Shown: piece after piece, positions 1 to 4,945 of the stretch
Layout of the letters: the number at the start of each line of letters is the position of its first letter
How positions within the stretch are numbered: position 1 is the first letter of the stretch
Assembly: GCA_030633645.1 (NCBI GenBank)
Contig: DAOVRY010000050.1
Location: 1 to 6,392, forward strand
Direction: 5' to 3'
DNA: 6,392 bases
Source: Pseudomonadota bacterium
GTDB taxonomy: Bacteria; Desulfobacterota; DSM-4660; Desulfatiglandales; B25-G16
Made by a program: the position numbers and the translations under genes
The notes under the pieces: model-generated
The model's database searches: none
Seen by the model: only the letters and a program-made list of their open reading frames with translations
What the model was told of the DNA's origin: nothing

Positions 1-464
1 ATGAGGGTTCAGCATCCGGCAAGAGGTAATAGGGCATCGGAGGGATAGGCATTAGGGGGAGCTTCTCACTTATTGGTTTCCGGAAAAAAATACCTGTTTT
101 GTAAAGGGAATATGGCTCAGTTTTTCCATAAAGACAAGAGAGAGAGGGGCTCTATGGGGGTTTCGATAGGTTTGGAACCGTATTCCTGGTAGGCCTCTGT
201 TTTTTCCTGGATCCAGAATGCACGGTATCCAGATAAAGTAATTCTAGTTTTACCTGTGGCTTCATCGATATTGCTTAGATATACTGGTATGTGTTTTGCA
301 AGATAATCTATCCGGAATAAAACTTAGTAAGGTGTATTTTCGAGAAAAGGAACCCTGCTGCGCTTTTAGAAGTGTTGCCTCTCTCCCGGGTATGAGGTGG
401 TCATTCGCCAGGGTGCGGAAAGTGCTCGTTTCGAGGAAGGGGTGGTGGCAAATGAGTTAGCCTG
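1..464. other. Non-coding region before the first repeat, no intact gene
   Basis: No reading frame here has both a plausible start with a ribosome binding site and protein-like content. The only coding hint is the start-less minus-strand stretch at 117-323. I found no convincing sigma-70 promoter with good -35 and -10 boxes at normal spacing, no tRNA and no repeat array. The promoter of the downstream plus-strand genes could lie here or within the repeat element that follows. Confidence 0.5.
117..323 (-). pseudogene. Possible decayed coding fragment without a start codon
   Basis: On the minus strand this stretch stays open for about 68 codons between an in-frame TAA (324-326) and a TGA (117-119). 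The reading includes YLSNIDEATGKTRITL and SGYRAFWIQEKTEAYQEYGS, which has a protein-like composition. There is no ATG, GTG or TTG near its beginning and no ribosome binding site, so it would not be translated as it stands. I do not recognise the product. It may be the 3' remnant of a decayed gene or a chance open stretch. It sits in a 464 bp region with no other coding signal. Confidence 0.25.
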
Positions 465-603
465 TAACAGGCTGTTGCCGAAATCCCTTTTGGCTGGGCC
501 TAAAACGTTTTTTTCCCGACTTGTCGGGATTCGCCAAGATTTGTTTGCAAAAAACGTTTTAATGACCGTTCAAAGGGATTTCCGTTTGGGCAACAGCCCG
601 ATA
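465..603 (+). repeat. Short inverted-end repeat element, copy 1 (MITE-like)
   Basis: This element of about 139 bp is bounded by TA at 465-466 and 602-603. Its left end reads TAACAGGCTGTTGCCGAAAT and its right end is a near inverse (GGGCAACAGCCCGATA). The right arm carries about six extra bases (inverse of CAAACG) inside the terminal repeat. A second inverted pair lies inside, AAAACGTTTTTT at 502-513 against AAAAAACGTTTT at 549-560. The centre is a perfect hairpin, TCCCGAC-TT-GTCGGGA (514-529). The left 27 bases and the run 530-568 are identical to the copy at 4401-4601. There is no internal gene. The size, inverted ends and TA borders resemble a miniature inverted-repeat element, but transposition is not shown. 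It ends about 20 bases before the ribosome binding site of the next gene. Confidence 0.75.
514..529. repeat. Central hairpin of repeat copy 1
   Basis: This is a perfect 7 bp inverted repeat, TCCCGAC and GTCGGGA, with a 2-base loop. It lies between the two conserved arms of the element. No T-run follows it, so a terminator role is not supported. Confidence 0.6.
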
Positions 604-624
604 AAAAGTGACTCTTTAACGAAT

Positions 625-630
625 AGGAGG
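625..630 (+). promoter_or_regulatory. Ribosome binding site of the membrane-protein gene
   Basis: AGGAGG lies 5 bases before the ATG at 636. It fixes this start and lies about 20 bases beyond the right end of repeat copy 1, so the element makes up most of the proximal leader. Confidence 0.85.
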
Positions 631-635
631 TTTTC

Positions 636-2069
636 ATGTCGTTGCCGGAAATACTTATCATATGGCCTGGCTCTCCAGTATTATCTCTGATCATTGAGTT
701 TGTGATCGCCATTTTTCTCCTCTACCTGGCCCGTGGGCCTGCACACAAAGCTATCTATTCACTCAGCACGATTATTCACAGTGGCCTGCGCCTGATGGCA
801 CGGTCAGTGCTGCTAGGGGAAAAAAGGGTAGTGGAGCGCAATAAAGAGGTTCTTCTTGCCACCGGGGCAAAAGCAGTGGAACGGTTGATTGAGCGAGAGT
901 TTTACCGGGTCGATGCAGTTGTAAAGCGTGATATGAGTGGATATCCAGCACTCCAGCATAAACTGGGAGATCAGATTGCACGCATTGATGAAGATTACCG
1001 GGAAAGTACTGAGGTGCCGGTACCATCACCCGATTGGGTCAAAGCAGTAGACACGCTGGCAAAACTTCCTTCAAAAGGGGATAGCTGGATAGCGAATATT
1101 TTAGGCGAAATACACAAGACCGCCCAAGCCCAATATAAAAATACCATGGAGGAATACCGCAAGGCAGTGTCCGTGCGCCATTCCTTCCTGGAAAAAATGA
1201 TGCCATACTGGCGCAGGCTCTCACAAACCCTCGACCAAGTCGACAAAACCATCATTGGCTTACATGAGCGGAGTAAAGTTATCGACAGCCGAATGGCTGA
1301 ATATGAAGAGATTCGGAACCAGTCGGACAAGGCAGTACGTACGCTGACCTCCTCGGCCATGACCCAGTTTTTCATCTCCGCTCTCGTGTTGCTCATCGCC
1401 ATAGGAGGGGCGGTGATCAACTTCAATCTCATAGCCCTCCCTATGTCAGAAATGGTCGGAGGTGGGAGCTATATCGGCAATTTCAAGACCTCTAATATTG
1501 CTGCGCTGGTGATTATCTTGGTGGAGGTCGCCATGGGCCTCTACCTCATGGAATCACTGCGCATCACCCATTTGTTTCCGGTCATCGGACACATGGATGA
1601 CAAGATGCGCACCCGTATGATCTGGGTCACTTTTACCATCCTGCTGATCTTAGCGGGCGTTGAATCTGCACTGGCGTTCATGAGGGACCGCATTGCTGCG
1701 GATATGCAGGCCCTGAGACAAGCCCTCGCCACGGTGGAAACAGCACAGCCGGTAAGTAGCTGGATCCCAACGGTGGGGCAGATGGTGATGGGCTTTATTC
1801 TTCCTTTTGCCCTGACCTTTGTGGCCATACCCTTGGAGTCTTTTGTGCAATCCTCTCGCACCGTGTTTGGGTCGGCAGTAGCCGGCCTGTTACGGCTGAT
1901 TGCCTTTGCCCTCCGTTTGTTGGGGAATGTGGTGCGCTATATAGGAGTATTTTTGGTGAATCTCTACGACCTGCTGATCTTTCCGCCGCTGTGGTTAGAA
2001 AATCTCATCCGGAACAAAGAGCAGCATAGTGAAGTTTCGGATATTATTGTTAAGGAGGAGGTGTCGTGA
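636..2069 (+). CDS. Multi-spanning membrane protein with a large helical domain, family not recognised
   Basis: The 477-residue protein is predicted to sit in the inner membrane. One hydrophobic segment lies near the N-terminus (about 14-33). Next comes a long, charged, mostly helical region (about 60-240) rich in Glu, Arg, Lys and Gln, with coiled-coil character around 190-235. Further hydrophobic segments lie at about 245-268, 286-306, 328-349 and 383-404, with one or two more at 415-452. The tail (about 458-477) is short and charged. The start is set by AGGAGG five bases upstream. The stop overlaps the start of the VWA-like lipoprotein gene, so the two are almost certainly co-translated and probably work together. 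I see no catalytic motif, ATP-binding loop or known channel signature. The architecture would suit an envelope scaffold, transporter-like or signalling protein, but none of these can be chosen from sequence alone. Confidence 0.85.
   Translation: MSLPEILIIWPGSPVLSLIIEFVIAIFLLYLARGPAHKAIYSLSTIIHSGLRLMARSVLLGEKRVVERNKEVLLATGAKAVERLIEREFYRVDAVVKRDMSGYPALQHKLGDQIARIDEDYRESTEVPVPSPDWVKAVDTLAKLPSKGDSWIANILGEIHKTAQAQYKNTMEEYRKAVSVRHSFLEKMMPYWRRLSQTLDQVDKTIIGLHERSKVIDSRMAEYEEIRNQSDKAVRTLTSSAMTQFFISALVLLIAIGGAVINFNLIALPMSEMVGGGSYIGNFKTSNIAALVIILVEVAMGLYLMESLRITHLFPVIGHMDDKMRTRMIWVTFTILLILAGVESALAFMRDRIAADMQALRQALATVETAQPVSSWIPTVGQMVMGFILPFALTFVAIPLESFVQSSRTVFGSAVAGLLRLIAFALRLLGNVVRYIGVFLVNLYDLLIFPPLWLENLIRNKEQHSEVSDIIVKEEVS
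2052..2063 (+). promoter_or_regulatory. Strong double Shine-Dalgarno of the lipoprotein gene
   Basis: AAGGAGGAGGTG contains two overlapping matches to the 16S 3' end. AAGGAGG fits a GTG start at 2066, and AGGAGGTG fits the ATG at 2069. The site lies inside the last codons of the upstream gene, as expected for a coupled pair. Confidence 0.8.
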
Positions 2070-2719
2070 TGAAAAAACTGTTAGCCTTGGGCCTTCTATC
2101 TCTTTTACTACTCGTGAGTGGGTGTCCTGATACTACGAGCCATTCACAGGGGGTCTACATGCTTTTAGATAGCTCAGGTACCTACAAGAAGGAAATAAAG
2201 CGGGCACAGGCTATCATCAATTACCTCCTTGGCACATTGCAGCCTGGAGACTCCCTTGCCGTGGCACGGATCGACAGTGCCAGTTTTAGTGAAAAAGATA
2301 TTATTGCCAAGATGACTTTTGACAGACGGCCCTCAATGACAAACCAGCAAAAGCGCCTCTTCAAACAAAAGGTTGACGAGTTTGTTGCCAAGGTAAAGGG
2401 CAGCGCATACACGGATATTACCGGAGGGGTTCTACAGGCGGTGGAATACCTGAATGAAACGGGAGCAGGAAAAAAGCACATTCTCATATTCTCTGATTTG
2501 AAGGAGGAGTTGGTCAAAGGGCACGTACGCGACTTTCCCATCCAACTATCTGGATGTAAGGTTGTTGCTCTCAATGTTACCAAATTACGGAGCGACAATA
2601 TTGATCCGCGGGAATACTACAAAAGGGTTGACCAATGGAAAGAGCGAGTTGAGGCTGGACGTGGGCATTGGCGGGTTATCAATGATCTGGAACGGCTTGA
2701 ATCCATACTGGCAGATTAG
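2069..2719 (+). CDS. VWA-like lipoprotein
   Basis: This protein has about 216 residues, or 217 if the GTG at 2066 is the start. It begins with a lipoprotein signal: MMKKLL, a leucine-rich core and the lipobox LVSGC, giving Cys20 as the lipidated residue (numbered from the GTG start). The mature part resembles a von Willebrand factor type A domain. A hydrophobic strand leads to LDSSGT (Asp35, Ser37, Thr39), like the metal-site DxSxS motif but with Thr in the last position. TDITGG follows around 116-121 and ILIFSDLKEE around 139-148, with the Asp144 expected in this fold. Such domains usually bind protein partners through a metal ion. The protein should be membrane-anchored on the periplasmic side. 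Its ATG overlaps the stop of the membrane-protein gene, which is the likely partner. The VWA call is from motif pattern; the exact family is unknown. Confidence 0.8.
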   Translation: MKKLLALGLLSLLLLVSGCPDTTSHSQGVYMLLDSSGTYKKEIKRAQAIINYLLGTLQPGDSLAVARIDSASFSEKDIIAKMTFDRRPSMTNQQKRLFKQKVDEFVAKVKGSAYTDITGGVLQAVEYLNETGAGKKHILIFSDLKEELVKGHVRDFPIQLSGCKVVALNVTKLRSDNIDPREYYKRVDQWKERVEAGRGHWRVINDLERLESILAD

Positions 2720-2846
2720 GCGTATTGTTGAAGCCTTTGATAGGAGCTTCCTATTCAAGGAGAACCGCTATAAAAAAGAAATTCTACGTTATTGAGAAGG
2801 TTATAGCAAGGGTGATTTCCTCCCCTCAGGATAAGAGGGATAAGCC
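2720..2846. other. Intergenic spacer between the lipoprotein and M23 genes
   Basis: This 127 bp spacer separates two same-strand genes. It contains a small perfect inverted repeat, ATAGGA-GCT-TCCTAT (2740-2754), with no T-run after it. A TATAAA occurs at 2769-2774, but no -35 box sits at proper spacing. Whether the M23-bactofilin pair has its own promoter or is read from upstream cannot be decided here. Confidence 0.45.
2835..2840 (+). promoter_or_regulatory. Ribosome binding site of the M23 gene
   Basis: GAGGGA ends six bases before the ATG at 2847 and supports that start, which also keeps the full cytoplasmic tail ahead of the membrane segment. Confidence 0.65.
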
Positions 2847-3845
2847 ATGATAGGGAAAAAATATCATACCCTGGTCATTATGCCTTCTACTCCAGGGAAA
2901 AAGATTATCAAATTTTCTCTCCCTTCCTTTTGCTGGCGTATTTTTTTTGTAATAATGGCAGCGATCTTGTGCTGGGCAGGATTGGGCACGTGGAGTCTTT
3001 ATCAGCATAAACAAATTACCGACCGGTCTCTCAGGTTGTTGAAAGAAAACCTGCTCACTAAAAGCCAGCTGGAAGATAAAAAACAAAAGATCGAATATCT
3101 TAACAGCCAGCTTGAAAAAATCCGGAGACAATCAATCTATATTCGCAATTTCTTAGGGCTTGAGCCTCAAGGTAAGGCTAAAGGAAAACTCGGGCAGGGT
3201 GGGAAAGAAGTCTCCCCCCAGGGCTTTTCTATTCCTTCCGGTTTACCCTCTGACTCTGAGGTAAATACAGAACGGCTCAGTTTTACCTACAGTGATCTGC
3301 CTTGCTCTCTCTCTCGCCAAGACATAACTGAATTGCGTACCGATTTAGATCGAATAATTGAAACATTGGAAAATAGACAAAAGGAGATGGAGCACACTCC
3401 GTCTATTTCTCCGGTTGATCCTCGAAAATCATGGATATCGTCTGTGTTCGGCATGAGGATTAGCCCCTTTACCGGCAGAAAACACTTTCATTTAGGGATA
3501 GATATTGCAGGGTGGAAAGGCACACCCATTATGGCCCCGGCTAAAGGGAGAGTCAATCTTGTGCGAAAGTGGGGCGCATTAGGCCTCATGGTAAGAATAA
3601 GGCACAATTCAACGTACACTACGGAATACGGTCATTTGCTGAAATCAGCAGTGAAAAAAGGGCAATATGTAGAGCGGGGAGATATAATTGGCTATATGGG
3701 AAATTCAGGAAGGAGTACCGGGTATCACCTTCACTATGGGATAAAGAAAAACCGTAAACACGTAAATCCGTTCCCGTACATGATGGACTGGGATAGAAAC
3801 TATTCTCTCTTAGCAGCAGGGGGAAAAGGGGCAGGGAAGAAGTAA
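2847..3845 (+). CDS. Membrane-anchored M23 family peptidoglycan endopeptidase
   Basis: This 332-residue zinc endopeptidase is of the LytM/M23 type, which cuts peptide cross-links in peptidoglycan. A short basic cytoplasmic tail (1-30, including YHTLVIMPSTPGKK) precedes one membrane segment (about 31-51). A coiled coil (about 55-102), a low-complexity Gly/Ser/Pro linker (about 106-145) and a second helix (157-183) follow. The catalytic domain is at about 195-310. All expected metal and catalytic residues are visible: HLGID (His215, Asp219), YGHL (His263) and HLHY (His294, His296). The enzyme therefore looks active and faces the periplasm. The bactofilin gene follows almost directly. In other bacteria M23 enzymes encoded beside bactofilins act in cell shape or local wall remodelling, with the bactofilin positioning the enzyme. 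A lysostaphin-like role against other cells is unlikely, because there is no secretion signal other than the anchor. Confidence 0.9.
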   Translation: MIGKKYHTLVIMPSTPGKKIIKFSLPSFCWRIFFVIMAAILCWAGLGTWSLYQHKQITDRSLRLLKENLLTKSQLEDKKQKIEYLNSQLEKIRRQSIYIRNFLGLEPQGKAKGKLGQGGKEVSPQGFSIPSGLPSDSEVNTERLSFTYSDLPCSLSRQDITELRTDLDRIIETLENRQKEMEHTPSISPVDPRKSWISSVFGMRISPFTGRKHFHLGIDIAGWKGTPIMAPAKGRVNLVRKWGALGLMVRIRHNSTYTTEYGHLLKSAVKKGQYVERGDIIGYMGNSGRSTGYHLHYGIKKNRKHVNPFPYMMDWDRNYSLLAAGGKGAGKK

Positions 3846-3857
3846 AAGTCAATGCCT

Positions 3858-3863
3858 CCGGAG
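3858..3863 (+). promoter_or_regulatory. Ribosome binding site that favours the inner bactofilin start
   Basis: CCGGAG ends six bases before the ATG at 3870. The outer ATG at 3852 has only a weak purine stretch before it and would add MPPEMT, so the inner start is preferred. Confidence 0.55.
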
Positions 3864-3869
3864 ATGACA

Positions 3870-4271
3870 ATGAAAAGGGTAAAGAAAAGAGCGGAAACAA
3901 TAGACAGCATCATCGGGCATCATGTTTATTTTGAGGGGATCCTATTGTCAAAGGAAAGTCTCCGAATTGACGGGAGAGTTAAAGGGAAGGTAGAATGTGA
4001 AGGTTCTGTGGTAATTGGAAGTGAAGGCAAAGTGGAAGGTGAAATTCTGGCCGATAATGTGTTTATCGCAGGAGAATTAACAGGCAATGCCACTGCAAGA
4101 AATAAATTGGAAATCACTGAGAAAGGAAAGGTCTATGGGGATATTGCTACCGCTAAACTGGTGGTAGATCCAGAAGTTATATTTGAGGGAAAATGCCGCA
4201 TGATTTCCGAAAAGCATATCGCAGATTCCTCTGATTCTCTTTCCCCTCCTGCCGCCCTTGCTGCTTCTTGA
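3870..4271 (+). CDS. Bactofilin family cytoskeletal protein
   Basis: About 133 residues from the preferred ATG at 3870, or 139 if the in-frame ATG at 3852 is used. Bactofilins polymerise without nucleotide into filaments or membrane-bound patches through a beta-helical core. The core is clear here: a regular series of short strands with Gly turns, including SLRIDGRVKGKV, VVIGSEGKVEGEI, NVFIAGELTGNA and LEITEKGKVYGDI, followed by a segment ending FEGKCRM. A basic N-terminal tail (MKRVKKR) and a Ser/Pro/Ala-rich C-terminal tail flank the core, as is usual. The length is normal for the family. The gene starts 24 bases after the M23 peptidase stop (6 bases if the outer start is used), so the two are surely co-transcribed. 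The likely role is to recruit or localise that peptidase at the inner membrane. I avoid a symbol because bacA, bacM and ccmA are organism-specific. Confidence 0.92.
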   Translation: MKRVKKRAETIDSIIGHHVYFEGILLSKESLRIDGRVKGKVECEGSVVIGSEGKVEGEILADNVFIAGELTGNATARNKLEITEKGKVYGDIATAKLVVDPEVIFEGKCRMISEKHIADSSDSLSPPAALAAS

Positions 4272-4400
4272 CCAGGGAACTTCCTTCCTCTCCCTCTCTG
4301 ATAACCAGCTCACAAAACATATCCAATATCGTTCTTACCGACAGAGCCATCTGGTTTATGTCTGTTCTTTCATAGCATCGTTGAGAAGTGGGTCATTAAT

Positions 4401-4601
4401 TAACAGGCTGTTGCCGAAATCCCTTTTCACTGGGTCTAAAACGTTTTCTGACAAATCTAAGGCTCCCTCCAGGCGATGTCAAAACTCGCCTTTAGGGCTC
4501 AAACAGTTGACATCGCTTATCTTCCACTTCGCCAAGATTTGTTTGCAAAAAACGTTTTAATGACCGCTCAAAGGGATTACGGTTTGGGCAACAGCCTGTT
4601 A
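4401..4601 (+). repeat. Short inverted-end repeat element, copy 2 (MITE-like, longer form)
   Basis: This 201 bp element has perfect 15-base inverted ends, TAACAGGCTGTTGCC and GGCAACAGCCTGTTA. It extends to imperfect arms of about 50 bases that include AAAACGTTTT at 4438-4447 and AAAAAACGTTTT on the right. The left 27 bases match copy 1 (465-491) exactly, and 4528-4566 matches 530-568 exactly over 39 bases. It lies in the same orientation as copy 1 and is 62 bases longer, all in the centre. It holds no gene. TA at each border is the simplest target duplication. TTAAT at 4396-4400 and 4599-4603 is an alternative 5-base reading. This copy has better-preserved ends and may be the younger one. Confidence 0.8.
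4471..4518. repeat. Central hairpin of repeat copy 2
   Basis: AGGCGATGTCAA (4471-4482) pairs with TTGACATCGCTT (4507-4518), giving ten perfect base pairs plus wobble and end pairs. A small inner hairpin, GCC/GGC, lies at 4488-4498. It occupies the place where copy 1 has its TCCCGAC hairpin and shares no sequence with it. Confidence 0.6.
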
Positions 4602-4605
4602 ATAC

Positions 4606-4664
4606 CCTAAGCCACCACGAAAGGTGGCATGGTTCAAGCTTTGCTGGTTGGGTGGTGATTTAGG
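4606..4664. repeat. Structured inverted-repeat block beside repeat copy 2
   Basis: A perfect hairpin, GCCACC-ACGAAA-GGTGGC (4611-4628), begins nine bases after the right end of repeat copy 2. An imperfect outer pairing, CCTAA...CCACCAC with GTGGTGATTTAGG (ending at 4664), could enclose it. It could be a second repeat type or a small structured RNA. I do not recognise the fold. Confidence 0.4.
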
Positions 4665-4821
4665 ATGTCGGATAATAAATATCTCCTCGCTCACTCCCCT
4701 TGGCCTGTCAAATAACAGCAACGCAGAATGGAGGTTTATCAGGCTATCTGCAAGATTATAGTGACACCTCACAATTGCGAGCCTCTTATTTAAAAGGCTG
4801 AATCTTTCGAGTTCACAGACG

Positions 4822-4856
4822 CGCCCGCCTCGCCTGGGCGAGAGCTATGGCGGGCG
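4822..4856. repeat. GC-rich nested hairpin (REP-like)
   Basis: The outer arms CGCCCGCC (4822-4829) and GGCGGGCG (4849-4856) are perfect inverses. Inside, CTCGCC-TG-GGCGAG (4829-4842) forms a second hairpin. The block is much richer in GC than its surroundings. It resembles dispersed extragenic palindromes and is not followed by a T-run. Only one copy is present in the window. Confidence 0.55.
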
Positions 4857-4945
4857 GGGATAGCACAGAGATAATTATTCAAGGCTGCCATTTTAGGGGT
4901 GGTAGTTGACTTGTTATTGGACTGGGCAGGCCTGCTGTAGCCGAG

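Larger units (their letters stand above)
4602..4945. other. Non-coding region rich in inverted repeats between convergent genes
   Basis: The bactofilin gene (plus) and the DUF362 gene (minus) converge on this region. No reading frame with a start and protein-like content is visible. It holds several inverted repeats: 4606-4664, an imperfect palindrome AGCCT/AGGCT at 4780-4799, the GC-rich nested hairpin at 4822-4856, and a 10-base palindrome GCAGGCCTGC at 4926-4935. None is followed by a T-run in either direction, so no standard intrinsic terminator can be named for either gene. Confidence 0.55.

Noticed and set aside
397..690. Plus-strand 97-codon reading frame
   Set aside because: It runs through repeat copy 1 and into the well-supported gene at 636, has no ribosome binding site and shows no domain.
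995..1432. Minus-strand 145-codon reading frame
   Set aside because: It lies wholly inside the membrane-protein gene on the opposite strand and has no ribosome binding site or recognisable motif.
2221..2598. Minus-strand 125-codon reading frame
   Set aside because: It is antisense to the VWA-like lipoprotein, whose signal peptide and motifs are convincing.
2740..2754. Small hairpin as a terminator after the lipoprotein gene
   Set aside because: The arms are only six bases, GC content is moderate and no T-run follows on either strand.
4258..4560. Plus-strand 100-codon reading frame after the bactofilin gene
   Set aside because: It is mostly the translated repeat copy 2, and its start lies inside the bactofilin gene without a good ribosome binding site.
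4401..4601. Repeat ends as remnants of an IS6-type insertion sequence, because of the CTGTTGC core
   Set aside because: The similarity is limited to a few bases, no transposase remains, and the 8-base target duplication expected for IS6 is absent.
465..4601. CRISPR array or phage attachment sites
   Set aside because: There are only two copies almost 4 kb apart, with internal symmetry and no spacers, integrase or tRNA nearby.
4926..4935. GCAGGCCTGC palindrome as terminator of the DUF362 gene
   Set aside because: It has no loop and no T-run; a 10-base palindrome of this kind can occur by chance.
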